Below are positions 9,392-20,372 of a stretch of 32,602 nt of DNA, piece by piece. The DNA is from Seminavis robusta (taxonomy: Eukaryota; Bacillariophyta; Bacillariophyceae; Naviculales; Naviculaceae). The stretch lies in assembly GCA_903772945.1 (NCBI GenBank), contig CAICTM010001270.1, forward strand, positions 1-32,602. Direction: 5' to 3'. How positions within the stretch are numbered: the first letter of the stretch is position 1; each line of letters starts with the position of its first letter. The notes under the pieces were generated by a model. That model saw only the letters and a list, made by a program, of their open reading frames with translations. It was not told the origin of the DNA and did not search any database. Position numbers and translations under genes: made by a program.

Positions 9392-10114
9392 GATGGCCTT
9401 GGCTTGATTGGAAACAGCGGAGGGAGAGGTTGGAGAGAGATGAATGGTTACTCTGGCTGGCTAGTAGAGAGAAGAGGAGTGTTATGGTTGCCGAGTAAAG
9501 CTCAATGACCAAGAGTGCGCTTCAGACCACTGGTGGCTAGCAGGGCAAAGAAAGCGCTTTGGCAAGCAAAAGAGAATAATAATGTGAGCTCCTGGCTTCC
9601 TGCATGGGTTGATCTTGCTCCTTGCTCTTTACCATTCAGCAGTCCATACCGGTAAAGACGTTCATTCATGCTCAGCGCAAATTCTGTCGTCGCGCCTTGA
9701 CACCGGTCCGCTGGTCAGGAGATCATTGGTGCCTCCAAACTCCAAAGTGTCCAATCGACAGAAAGTGACAGTAAAACTTACTTAGAAGTCAGAGTAGTTA
9801 CGACTTAGAGAACTTTAGAATCTAAAAGAGGACATCCAATGTCATCCATGTCTGCTTGCTTCGGTACAGACTTAAGCCACGGACCCAAAAGCAATAAATC
9901 CTCTAATGCAAAAAGTAACCAGGGAAATAGAGTACTAAACCGGTTCTAGATGCTTTAAAATAGAAGAACAGACGGTGTCGTCCCCAGAGAAACAGTCACG
10001 CTTCTTCTTTTCTTCTAATTCTGATTTTCGGTTGGTTCAAAGAATGACTGTTGAAATAGGCCTGGTGACCGCAGTGGCGCTTTATTAGTACCGGTACAGA
10101 CATCTCACAGACTG

Positions 10115-10752
10115 CACAGCTTTCTTCAGACATGAAGTCATGGTCAACAGCTTGTCAATACTAGCTAGAGTAGTCATTAATTTTCTTGCCGACACTTCAA
10201 CCTAAAAGTCTTCTACTTGCCTTAGTTATGAGAAACAAACAATGTTTGGGGTGCGGCTGAGCACAGTACGTGTAGACCCAGTAAAAAATGAGGAAAGGGG
10301 GCAGACAGCAGCAATAGCACTTTGGCACATCAAGCTGTAATGTACTGGAGTACGACAGGGGGTAACAAACTATCAAGATTGCCAAAACAAATATCAAATA
10401 AATGAGTGGATGGCTTGCCCTCCAGTAAAATGCCTACACCAGGTACTCCCATTTGGCTTCAACAAGCATACCGGTAGATAGCAAGGAAAGAGGACAGCCT
10501 GGAAGAGACGCATGTGTACCGTACTGCTTCGAAGCAATGGATACGACCGGTAACAGCAATTCTCTTAACGTTCTTAAAAAGGTATCGTACGTTGGAGTCC
10601 CATTGTGGATTGCCGTTGGTTGAACCCGGCCCCCGGAGGTGCTCCTTATCTTTCTTATATCTGAGTGCAAAGCGAATTTTTCTACGAGAACACCAGCTTG
10701 CCAGTTCAACCTGCTTTTCTTTTCGTTCGCATCAGACGCTCTTCAAACGCCA
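10115..10752. repeat. Diverged tandem duplication, copy A
   Basis: It matches copy B in order. An identical 20-mer starting TTCAGACATGAAG lies at 10125 here and 10783 in B. Shared blocks around GTCTTAGTTATRAGAAAC, CAAGCATACCGGTAG, GCTTCGAAGCAATGGA, CCAGCTTGCCAGTTCAAC and CTTTTCTTTTCGTTCGC follow. Boundaries are approximate. Confidence 0.8.
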
Positions 10753-10768
10753 ACCTTTTAACTAGGAT

Positions 10769-11523
10769 ACTGCACAGCCGTGTTCAGACATGAAGTCATG
10801 GTAAAAAGCTTGTCAGTACTCTGTATGCATTAGTCATTTAAGACTTGCTAATACTTCAACCAGAATATCTGCCACTCGTCTTAGTTATAAGAAACCATTG
10901 TCGCTATTATACAAAAAACAAGGCTTCACTGCATGTGTGAAACTTCCAGATAGTTTCTACGTGTACCAAGTACAGTACCGGTACATGTAGTACTTGAGTG
11001 AAAGCCAACAAGGAAATGGGGCGGACAGATAGATTCAAAGGATTTTGCTCTTTCCTTTGACAATAATCAGTAATGATGGGGCAAAATCAACACCAAGCTG
11101 CACACTGTACCTTGCGCTGGAGAAGCAAACTACCGGTAGACTATCGATAGGTTGCCAAAAATTTATTATCAAATGAGTGGATGATGGTTTGCCATAAAAT
11201 GCTACACGAAACACTCCCATTTGGCTGGAACAAGCATACCGGTAGCAAGCAAGGAAAGAGGACATCGTGGAAGAGGCGTCTGGTTTCCATTCCGCTTCGA
11301 AGCAATGGAAATGAACGGTAGCAGAAATTCGCTTAGATTCACCATAAAGGTAGTGAGAATGAGTGTTCCACCATTCTGGAAGAAAAACTAGACCGTTGTC
11401 AAAACTCCACCCGGGACATGCTCCATATTATTATGCTTTTATCTGAGGTCCAAGCAAATTATTATGAAAACAGCCAGCTTGCCAGTTCAACAAATCTTTT
11501 CTTTTCGTTCGCTCCCATTCCGC
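10769..11523. repeat. Diverged tandem duplication, copy B
   Basis: It is collinear with copy A and begins almost where A ends. The offset between matching blocks grows from 658 bp at the start to about 781 bp at the end, so B carries roughly 120 bp of extra insertions. It lies directly upstream of the Trm5 gene. No coding frame is conserved across the whole unit, which favours noncoding or mobile-element-derived sequence. Confidence 0.8.
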
Positions 11524-11808
11524 GAGCGACATCAGAACCTCATGAAACGAAGACCGTCATTGTGCGTCTTGCAGTCGTCCGAGCAAATCTGGTACTCCCA
11601 CCACCCAACATCCACGGCAAGGTGTCAAACCAACCAAAAGTCGAGCCATCAACAACCAAGAACAGCTTTCGCAGCGCATAACAGTTAATAGCTATAGCTG
11701 CTAGAGGCTCACCATCAGCAGCAAAAGCAGTGGGATGGATGCATCGGTAGGCAGCTATCTGAAGGCAACTAAATAACCAGCGCAATAAATCAAGATTTTT
11801 CAATTGCC

Positions 11809-13566
11809 ATGAATCCAAGAAAAAAAGCAGTTCGAACACCACTGACGCCAAGGATATTATTTCCATGCAACATCAAGACGATGATATCCTTGCTCATGAT
11901 AACCACTACAAGCATGAGACCCAATTACGTTGCTCGGGGGTTTACAATTTTCACAAGACGATGCGGTCCATCCAGCCGAGGGTATACCACCCTGTCCAGG
12001 AGATCATTAGCATGGCATACTCGACACACCACCTTTGTTCGCGCCTCCATTTCTCTGCCCCAAGACCAACGAGAGTACAACCAAACAACAACCTTTCAAT
12101 CAAAATCCCAAAAAAGGGAATATTCTCCAAGTCGCACTATAGAAAGTTCCGGTCCATCGGAAGTCTTGTCTTCTATACAACACTATAACGACGACGAAGA
12201 GGTTACCGCGGACAATTGGAGAGAACATCCCGACTTGAACCCCACCTTGACATTTCCAACGTGGGCCGTCCCTCTGGAACACGCTTCTGTTCTGCAAACA
12301 CTGCTATCCTCGGAATTGACACAACCATTCTTGGCGACTCGACACGAACTCCTTCAACAATGTCATCCACGGCCCAAAATTGTCCAAGATGGAGATAAAC
12401 ACAAGTACATTTTATTGGACCCTCAACAACAACAAGAAAAACAGCTACCCACCGACCTGATCAATTTACTGCAACAGCACCATGTCCAACTCCAGGGACC
12501 CGACGTGACAATTCGCATTCGCTACCATCAACTCCCCATGACGTACATTCTCCACAAGGTTTTGCCTCCTCACGTCCATCCACCCCCGACCGCCTTTGAA
12601 ACGGTCGGACACGTCGCCCACTTGAATTTGCGAGAGCATCATATACCTTTCGCAAAATTGATTGGACAAGTCCTCTTGGAGAAATCCTCCACCATTGAAA
12701 CGGTCATTCATAAAGTCGGACAAGTCAATGGTCCCTTTCGCACGTACGACTATCAACTCTTGGCCGGACGCAATGATACCATCTGTCGTGTCATGGAACA
12801 CGGGATTCAAATGGAATTGGATCTCGCCAAAGTCTATTGGTCGTCGCGGTTGGCACAAGAACGACAAGTGGTGTTGGAGCAAGAAATTAGGGAGGGGCAA
12901 GTCATTGCCGACGCTTTTTCCGGTGTCGGTGCCATTTGTTTGTTGGCCGCACGCGACAAGAATTGTACCATTTTCGCCAATGATTGGAATCCACAGGCCA
13001 TTCATTATTTGAAACGGAATTTTGCCACCAATCGGTTGCGGCACCATTTGGTCCAGTCCACCCATCAAGATGCTTACGAATTCTTGATGGATTTGGGATT
13101 ATCGTCTTCTTCTTGCGAGGAGTTGGAGGATGACGAAGAAGAAGCAACAGCGTCGAAAAGTAGTAAAACTACGCACTTGGTGGATCACGTGCTGATGAAT
13201 TTCCCTCTCAAGGCACCCACGTTCCTGGGAGCGCTACGGTGGTGGTCGCCACCGTTGAGCGAACACAGTCCTCGTCTACATGTGTATACGTTTGCACGAG
13301 CCGATGCCAAGACGGGTCGATCTGCGCAAGATGTTGCGATTGACATTATTGCGTCGGAACTGTTGCCACCCATGGGCTTGGAGGACGACGACAATGACGA
13401 CGACGATGATGGGGGATGCCATCACCGACAGCAGGAACTGAATGATGAGTACGGATGCCAAGTGGTAGCGAGAGAAGTACGAGACGTGGCTCCGGGAAAG
13501 CTAGTATTTTGTGTGAGTTTCACTGCCACCCCCGAGCTGCTGAGAGTCATGCAAGGAAGTTTTTAA
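11809..13566 (+). CDS. tRNA (guanine37-N1)-methyltransferase, Trm5 type
   Basis: One uninterrupted 585-residue frame from ATG 11809. The Trm5 hallmark VGHVAHLNLREHHIPFAKLI starts at ~266, then FRTYDYQLLAGRND, the S-adenosylmethionine loop DAFSGVGAICLLAA at ~368, FANDWNPQAIHYLKRN, and a catalytic-site motif MNFPLKAP with Asn at ~464 (NLP/NPP in relatives). The enzyme methylates N1 of G37 next to the anticodon and prevents +1 frameshifting; in eukaryotes it serves cytosol and mitochondria. The first ~95 residues are Arg/Ser/Thr-rich with few acids and may be an organelle-targeting presequence (inference). Two acidic low-complexity insertions (~431-450 and ~525-535) lengthen it beyond typical Trm5 (~400-500 aa). 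Divergent from the receptor gene, separated by 2.4 kb. Confidence 0.93.
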   Translation: MNPRKKAVRTPLTPRILFPCNIKTMISLLMITTTSMRPNYVARGFTIFTRRCGPSSRGYTTLSRRSLAWHTRHTTFVRASISLPQDQREYNQTTTFQSKSQKREYSPSRTIESSGPSEVLSSIQHYNDDEEVTADNWREHPDLNPTLTFPTWAVPLEHASVLQTLLSSELTQPFLATRHELLQQCHPRPKIVQDGDKHKYILLDPQQQQEKQLPTDLINLLQQHHVQLQGPDVTIRIRYHQLPMTYILHKVLPPHVHPPPTAFETVGHVAHLNLREHHIPFAKLIGQVLLEKSSTIETVIHKVGQVNGPFRTYDYQLLAGRNDTICRVMEHGIQMELDLAKVYWSSRLAQERQVVLEQEIREGQVIADAFSGVGAICLLAARDKNCTIFANDWNPQAIHYLKRNFATNRLRHHLVQSTHQDAYEFLMDLGLSSSSCEELEDDEEEATASKSSKTTHLVDHVLMNFPLKAPTFLGALRWWSPPLSEHSPRLHVYTFARADAKTGRSAQDVAIDIIASELLPPMGLEDDDNDDDDDGGCHHRQQELNDEYGCQVVAREVRDVAPGKLVFCVSFTATPELLRVMQGSF

Positions 13567-14160
13567 AACAGCTTGAGAGCTAGCTAGTATCATGCACCAC
13601 ATTTTCTTGTAAAGACGTGGACCTTCGATTAGACTATACAGTTGAAATCATCAACTTCCCCTGAATCTTCGTATTAACTAATACTACTAGTACCAGCCTG
13701 GACCAAGTACAGCGTACTGCACATACCTTTACTGTAACTCCTTAGACTGTATCACCGCCTTGAGGGCTGGTCCTAACCACATTCATGTGGTTCGTACGTT
13801 CCCACAGGAAACACATTTATTTTCGCGTATGTGTTTTCATTCTTAACCATTCGCAGATACGTCATTCGCGAACTCTCCCGAACTCTCATCAGCAGGGTTA
13901 GGGTGAAACTATCCCAGCAAGATTCTGCCAAAACGCAATCACCGTGCGTCAGGAAATCTCGTGATAATAGCACATGATTGTTCTTTGAAAGAATCTCGTT
14001 GGGGGCATCATGTTGATTCTCGTGCATCTCATCATGTGGATCCACAGGCAATCACATGTGCATCCCTTTGTGGCTCCTCTTTCACCACAATTTTCCTTTT
14101 TTTGAGTTCTTCCTATCACCGTAATCGAATCGAATTGCACCGCACTCTCCACTCGTTGTC
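13567..14160. other. Intergenic region, no gene recognised
   Basis: 594 bp between two genes on the same strand. It includes the Trm5 3' flank with ACTAGTACCAG and GTACAGCGTACTG palindromic pieces (~13684-13720) and the presumed promoter of the next gene. A 92-codon minus-strand frame (13773-14051) has no recognisable features. Confidence 0.5.
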
Positions 14161-15973
14161 ATGATGAGTGAAGATGGCAGCGACGGGTCCATTGATATAG
14201 GACGGCAACTACGGGAGTCTGACGAGCGGAACAAGAGGAAGAGAGAAGAAGCGGAAGCCGAGGATTCTGAGTCGTCATCGAGGAGTAGCCGTGCTGCCCC
14301 AGTCCTGGCCCCAGTCGCAGTCGCAGTCCCAGTTGCAGTCGCAGCCCCAGTCGCAGCCCCAGTCGCAGCTTCCCTCCCTCGTCCACGTCTAAGCTTGCAT
14401 GAAATACAACACCGACACCAGATGCAGATACAGCAACTGCATCAACATCGTGCTCTTGTAGTGCCGGCACCTCCTTTGGAATACTACGAGGATGAGTTTG
14501 GCCAAGACATGTACATGGGGCAACTCAAAGCCCAGGAGTTACGGGAACGACCACCACGCCATAGGATGGTGCGTGATGAATCTCCTTTGCCTATGGTAAA
14601 TTCCAGGTCCGCCTCACCGGCAGAGAGAAAGGCTGCCAGGGAGGTGAAAGGAAGAACAAAGAAGAAAAAGCTTGCCGCAGGCTTGCCAAGAAAACCGAAG
14701 AGCTAGGCTGGCCAAGGTTGTAGCAACAATGATTGAGGGGTATCAGCACGCTGATCACAAGCATAAAATTGGAATCGGGCAAGAGAAGAGCCCTAAAGAC
14801 GGCGAGATTTACAGTGTCGCTGTGTCATTCACAATGCGTAAAGGAAAACCAACCGAGGAAGTGTTGGACTTAACCAAATTCAACAGCAAGGATATTCGCG
14901 CTTTTGCTCTAAAGTGTGGAGTGAAGGGAGCAGGTAGCAAGAAACTGTACGATTGCAGGATGGAGATTGCCCGCAGTGTTCAGATGGGAACGATGTACAA
15001 CGACCAATCTATTTCCAACCCAGGATCGTCTTCCGCAACGAAGAGGATCAACACTCTCATTAAAGTATTGAATATTTGCTTCCACGCTAACAATTTCAAT
15101 GACTTTGTTTCTCTCAACGACAGTAAGCAACGAAAGGACTACGAACAACAGCCTCTCTCGGAGCAGGGAGTTACAGGAAATCCGGTGAAGGACTTTTGGG
15201 TTCTTGTGTCGAGCGAAATGAACGAGACATCGGACGACTCTTTCGATACCGTCTTAGGGCTGATAGAGGGGGAAGACGACAGGCTCTTTGCATGGAACGA
15301 AGAACACGGTTTCAACCTGAATGACATCAACCGTGGACAGGATTTTAAGTCAGTTCGACAGCTTGTGTGTGATTTGATGAAAGCGCGGGAGAGATGTCAG
15401 TTGGAAATGAAGAAGTCTGGCGAGGGCAGCAACGATCTGTGGACGTACTGCACAAATCCGAAGTTCACTAAACCCCGGCAATCTACTGCAGTTCTACCGG
15501 CGGTTGCTGTCTACTACTGTAACCATCTTTGCCTCATACATCCGGCCGTTGATGGCAAGTTCGCTGCGTTTATGAGCGACAATTTGAAGAGTGACTCTAC
15601 GATAGCATTTACTGGGAGTGCCGATTCCGGCGGTGGCAAAGGTGGCAAGCAAGCTGTTGTGGCCGTTATGGAAGCTATCACCAATGTAAGTACGGATCTT
15701 AAGGAATCAATGTCAATCCGAAGGAAAGATATGTCGTCATCAGATGAAGCCTCCAAAACGAGTGTCTGGAATGACTATTTCGACATTGGCGATCGGTATT
15801 GTAAAGTGACGAGTATCCGCGTCCCTTCCATCCCCAACTCTTGCCCGATAATGTCTTTAACCCCATCTCTATGTCAGATTTTGGTTTTTGCTTGGACACT
15901 GGTCAGGGAAAGCCAAGACCAGACCAAACAGCAACGTGAGGTCCACTTTGTTGTTGTTGCTACGGAAGGCTGA
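14161..15973 (+). CDS. Uncharacterised protein, two exons, Ala/Val/Pro repeat N-terminus
   Basis: Exon 1 is 14161-14595 and exon 2 is 14681-15973, joined across an 85-nt intron (donor GTAAAT, acceptor CCGCAG) that moves reading from frame 1 to frame 2; the product is ~575 residues. Without it exon 1 ends at TAG 14704 and the downstream frame has no good ATG. The N-terminus is acidic and Lys/Arg-rich, then a Val/Ala/Pro hexamer tract (~47-65) and His/Gln-rich helix. The C-terminal part (DIRAFALKCGVKGAGSKKLY, then a region with NDFVSLNDSKQRKDYE and KDFWVLVSSEMNE) resembles, from memory, a multicopy uncharacterised family in algae and oomycetes, sometimes near transposons; I cannot name it. The last ~80 residues are doubtful: a GTAAGT at 15686 and an acceptor-like TGTCAG at 15877 suggest possible further splicing, but removal stays in frame. 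Confidence 0.6.
14302..14370 (+). repeat. Coding hexamer repeat (CCAGTCGCAGTC type)
   Basis: Degenerate tandem hexamers built from GTCGCA and CCAGTC encode a Val-Ala/Pro-Val/Ala-Ala tract in exon 1 of the uncharacterised gene. Since units are multiples of three, copy-number changes would preserve the frame. Confidence 0.8.
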
Positions 15974-18900
15974 ACCACACCGAGTGCGGAATGGAGGCAT
16001 TAGTTTGAGAGGACCTTGTCTTGCTAGCTTCCTGCTAGTAGGTCAACGTTTTCAGCCAAAACGATCTTGTCGGCGTCGGGGGGAACACATAGAGTTCTTG
16101 CGTCGTTCGGCTAGCCAGTTGTGTGTCGTGGCTTGTTCCATGCCTCTCTTTGGCCCTTTGGCTTCCATCATGTTGAACACTTGATTCTTCTTGGTATGTT
16201 AGATTCCGACCAGCATCCGCTATTCCAACAAGTTTCCTTGTCAGTGTGAATACGGTAGACAAGCGAACACAAGGTCGAGCCCGCCAGCGAGTGGGGCAAT
16301 GGCTCTGGTGCACGTCTAATCGAACCAACAGGAGCGAAGACGTCAATTTCTTGATTGATCTGCTTTGAAATGTCCCGTCTCGTCGCTCACTCGAGCAATG
16401 GAGTGGAAATGATTCATCGAGTTGGGATTCTTTGACTGCTGCCATTTGCGTCCGTCATGAAGACGGGATCTCTAAGGTGGTTGGGGTGGTCTCTGATCAG
16501 CGAACAGACTTGGGACCAATCCGCATCGACCCGTTGAAGGCGTATGCAATCTGCCCGTGCTTTCCCTTTGTGGAGTTTCAGGGTTGCAATGGCGCAATGT
16601 CAGATACCTGCGAGCGAGAAAGCTTCCGTTATCGGCGCCAGTACGGGCGGCGCAGAGCGATCAAACCGGGCAGCTCGCACTTACCAGCTGGACACTGTAG
16701 TTTTGCTGAACCATCAATCCTGTCACAATCAGCACGATCAGCACGAGAGGCTGGACCTCTCAAATGCTTGCTCGGATCCACGTCGATTACATAGACGACG
16801 GAAACTTGCAGCTTGCAGACACGGGGCAGAAAGAGCCAAGGGTTAGGCAACATGCATCGTCCGTTTGGTTATTGGTTGAAAGGATTTTCTTCAGTCGCAG
16901 TGGAAAACATTGGTGGAAGACAAAAATGAAACAATACGTACCAATTGAGCAATCTACAATTCACTCGAGGATGATGCTCAGTTTCGAATTGGAATCTGGA
17001 AACATGCCATACTGTGCTCCTGCCATGCTCCTCAAGCACAATCAATTACGACTCTGGGCACCTTTTCACTCCAAAGTGGCACCCGCTTCAAATTGAACGC
17101 TGGAACAATGCAGGTTGTTGCGATGCGAAATCGCAATCATGATCAGCATGGGCGCGTCTTATGGAAGCGAGTACGCCTCTTCGCATTGGATCTCGAAGCG
17201 TGCTATGTCGATGTGGTGATCATCAATCACAATCACAAACAAAACAAACAATTACAATTGAGCTCCCTTGAGCTGATGCATGCCAGGGCTTTGCCAGTGA
17301 TGGCGACGATGATGTGGGGTTCATGGGCGAGAAGATACCGGGAGCACAAGATGGCTTTCGTGAGCAAAACAGCAAAAGTGAATCTCGAATTGCTGCCCAT
17401 GATACTCCCCCACCAAACAAAGTCAGTAGAGCCCTTGCTGGGGAGAGGAGTTCAGCCAGCATGCAGCATTGAATCTGACGTTGGGCGTGTTCGGAACGGC
17501 TTGGTCTGCCATCGGAGTCACCTTGAAGATGACTTGATTCTGCTCGAGTTCTGATTGCCAACGAGTTTGATTTCCCTTGCTTTCCTGTTCAACAACTTGG
17601 TGGGTCCATTCTGGCAATTGCTGCATGAGACTCTAATGGTCCATGTAGTCTCGCCAAGCGAAACTGGAACATCAACATTAGGCTGAAGGCCGACCCTCCT
17701 TTCTGAGCATCCTAAAGTGATTGTCCTACCGATTCAAATGCCTTGAAGATGAAAGAAGAAAGGAAATAGACGATGGGCCTTGTCCTTGCACAGCCGGATC
17801 TTAGTGAGCCAACTTGAATTGAATTACTTACTACGGTTCAGATGGAGTGGACAAAGAAGGAAGGAGGCAATGCTATTGGATATGCAATAATATACGGCAT
17901 GTGTGTATGTTTTCGCAAAGCGGTTCTTATCAATGGGATCTGAACTGTCATTCAACAGTTAGCAGGATGTAAAAAGACGCAACCCAATACTGTTCCACTC
18001 CATCCTCTTACCGGTACTTACGTGTGAAACTCAGTGTTTAACTTGGACACTCAACAAAAAGAAAGGCAATTCTATTGCTGCATCCTGCTCAGAAGACCAT
18101 ATGCATCTTTCGCAAAGGTCCTACCGGTTCACCTGTCAAAGGTCATAGCTATCTCTGATGTTGTGATCGGATCTCTCAGGTAAATATTGAACTGTCAAGA
18201 TGCCCAAGAGTGTTCTCGTGCAACAGTAGCCAATTTCAAAACACGGAACCACATCAGCTGCTTTGCTTCATGGGAGATGGGAGTGGAAAATCCAGCAAGT
18301 GAAACTCTCCAAAAGCCTCTTGCTGGGTTGGTACCTTACAGGATGCCGCTCCCAGTCGGAGTTTATTGTACTACCGCACCACCATGAATCGAAACAGCAC
18401 AGCTTGCCAACGGACGCCAGTGACCGTAGACTTGCTGCTTGAGGTGATGTGCGAAGCGGCAACCTGTGTGGCGAACGACCGAGATGAACGATGACTTTGG
18501 ATTCACACCGATCCGATCAACCCTGGAAACTATCCATCAATCCGCTTAAGCCTCGTCTTGCTCCACTCCAACCATCACCCAGCCAGCGCTTTTGTATGGA
18601 AGTGCAGACTCGGCGTTTGGTGCTCTGGCAGCCTTCCTGTCGACCGGTATCCTGTGATATGCCGATTATTGTTGCTTCAGCCTTGTCCACACAAGAGGAT
18701 GTGCAGAGTTCTGTTGTTGTGAACCATCGGTGATTTGGATCAACCCTGAACATCTTGCGTACCACCTCGGGGAAAGTGGGAGTGAGGAGAAGTCGTCCTC
18801 TGCTCCTGATTGGGTTCTTTCGTCGAAGCTTTGGAATGATCGATGGTTAGTACCGGTACCAGTATCGGTGAAGCCCTGGAAGTCATCACCCCCAACAAGC

Positions 18901-19745
18901 TTTGCCCTTCCCCGTTCGTTCAACCTTTTGATTTCTAGAGTTATAATCGTAGACAACATCATCTATCTGTGAATGGAGGATTTGTTGACCAGTGGATGTA
19001 ATGCCACAAAGGATCCTCTTCATCAAAATGTGAATGAACCTCAAGTAGAGAAAGCAAAATTTGCCAAATAAATTGCAACGATGGACCACGAGCAACACTT
19101 GCTCCTTAAACAGCACAAAGCTTCGGTGTTCTGGGGAGTTTCCGACTTGACGAAGAGACGAAGACAGTTCAGTGGTTTGAGAGAATTACCATTGCATATA
19201 ACAATCGTTACTCTCCTCTAAGTATGGATTGCTCCTTATTACGGGAGATACGAGTTTTTATTTGATCGGGAAAATCGTGACATCCCGTTACCTATTTGTC
19301 GTAACGGTTTCACACTACATAGGATGATGATGTCCTGTGACAATTGAGAAATCTTTTACTATTGACTCTTCTGTACACAAGTTGTGTGCCTTGCTATGTT
19401 CCTGCAGCAAACAATGTGTGTCTGCCTTCACTATAGCTGTGCTGTACACAAACCAAACAAGGAAAGACAGCGCGCCAGCATCATGTCAACCCTCATGACT
19501 TGGTTGCCTTCAAGATTTACCGTACTCGAGTACTGGTACTATGCTTCGAAGTAGTACCGTAGTAAGGTAGGGGACGATGCTACTATTAGTATCTTGCCGC
19601 TTTGGGAGCTCAAGGCTGAAGGGCAGAGAGCAGCGAGGCTTTGAGTGGTCGTCGCTCTTCTCACTCTCACAAATCCAAATCCCCACAATCCAAAAACCCA
19701 ATCCAAAAAGAAAATCAACAACATCTCACCAACCAACCGTAAAAC
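15974..19745. other. 3.8-kb gene-poor region
   Basis: No recognisable gene on either strand. Several 60-150-codon frames exist (for example 16035-16445 minus, 17093-17554 plus, 17423-17626 minus, 18666-18962 minus), none with a known domain, and the strands compete without a clear winner. Some minus-strand stretches (around 16050-16400 and 17440-17620) read like broken coding sequence with stops, suggesting old gene or transposon debris (inference). Two weakly similar ~80-bp segments lie near 17866 and 18063. TACCGGTA-type palindromes occur near 18010, 18121 and 18851. Confidence 0.5.
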
Positions 19746-20372
19746 ATGATGATGATCAGCACTTCTCCCTCTGCCTCTATGGCTCTCATCAACGTCTTGG
19801 CTGAAGCAAGCAAGGCCACAAATGGGGGCTCCGATTTCAAGCCACTTCCCACCAGTTTCAAACCAGGTCCCAACGATGTTATCTGTGCAAGAGGCAAAGC
19901 CAGACACCATGTTGGCAATGTTCGGTTCATGACAGTTGTCGAATCGCATTACCCGAAGTACGCTAATGCCAAAAACAGAGTGGAAAAGTCCTTGATTGTG
20001 TCTGAAATCGTGGACCAAATCCGGGACGACAGCCCTCTTGGAGGTTTCGTCCGCCCTGAAGGAGGCCGCTGGTACTTGGCCACTGATGCCACAGCCAGAG
20101 AAAAGTTTGGACAGCGTCTTCGCGATCTTGTTGGCAGCGGCAAGTATGCATCCAGTTCCAAGGCCAAGAGAAGCAAGCGCCGAGCCCATGAAGCTATCCT
20201 TGCCAGCAAGGTTGGTGATGTCGTCGCATCACAGCAAGGAACCAGCTTGGCCGACCGAGTAAAGCAGCTTGTGGCAGAACGCAACGTCCACAGGAACGAT
20301 GATGCCCAAATGCAATCGATTTTCAACCAAGCAAACGTTGAGCTTCTCCAAAGACTCAACCGCAACGCATAA
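19746..20372 (+). CDS. DUF6824-type protein (diatom-enriched family)
   Basis: An intronless 208-residue protein starting at ATG 19746 (MMMIS). Residues ~42-58 carry PNDVICARGKARHHVGN, the P-N-D-V...R-G...H-x-G-N signature of DUF6824. The domain continues through NKRVEKS-like NRVEKSLIVSEIVDQIR and closes with GGRWYLATDATAREKFGQ and LRDLVGS (~105-130). A basic stretch SSKAKRSKRRAHEA (~137-150) could be a nuclear localisation signal, and a predicted helix (SLADRVKQLVAERN) follows. The domain is abundant in diatoms and of unknown function; a nuclear or DNA-binding role is often suspected but nothing here proves it. At 208 residues it is a minimal version; many relatives are longer. It sits alone, with 3.8 kb and 3.5 kb of gene-poor DNA on either side. 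Confidence 0.85.
   Translation: MMMISTSPSASMALINVLAEASKATNGGSDFKPLPTSFKPGPNDVICARGKARHHVGNVRFMTVVESHYPKYANAKNRVEKSLIVSEIVDQIRDDSPLGGFVRPEGGRWYLATDATAREKFGQRLRDLVGSGKYASSSKAKRSKRRAHEAILASKVGDVVASQQGTSLADRVKQLVAERNVHRNDDAQMQSIFNQANVELLQRLNRNA

Larger units (their letters stand above)
9392..11808. other. Long intergenic region with no recognised gene
   Basis: The 2.4 kb contains the promoters of the receptor (-) and of the Trm5 gene (+). Much of the middle is a diverged tandem duplication, annotated separately. Several TACCGGTA-type palindromes occur (near 9648, 10088, 10469, 10977, 11130 and 11237). Open frames inside it are short, mostly begin at TTG, and are not kept open between the two duplicate copies. 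Confidence 0.6.

Noticed and set aside
9183..9512. Hydrophobic leader-like frame (MVIELYSATITLLFSLL) upstream of the receptor, as a missing signal peptide
   Set aside because: It begins with TTG, not ATG, is in a different frame, and no convincing splice pair joins it to the receptor.
10434..10709. 91-codon minus-strand frame in copy A of the duplication
   Set aside because: It starts at TTG, and copy B has stops in the matching positions, so the frame is not conserved.
16035..16445. 136-codon minus-strand frame
   Set aside because: No known domain, low-complexity mixed composition, and competing open frames on the other strand.
17093..17554. 153-codon plus-strand frame, overlapped by a 112-codon minus-strand frame
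   Set aside because: Neither has a recognisable domain. The minus frame 17423-17626 looks slightly more protein-like, but evidence is too thin.
17866..18200. Two weakly similar ~80-bp segments suggesting LTRs or a tandem repeat
   Set aside because: Similarity is patchy by eye, and no internal coding region or target-site duplication accompanies them.
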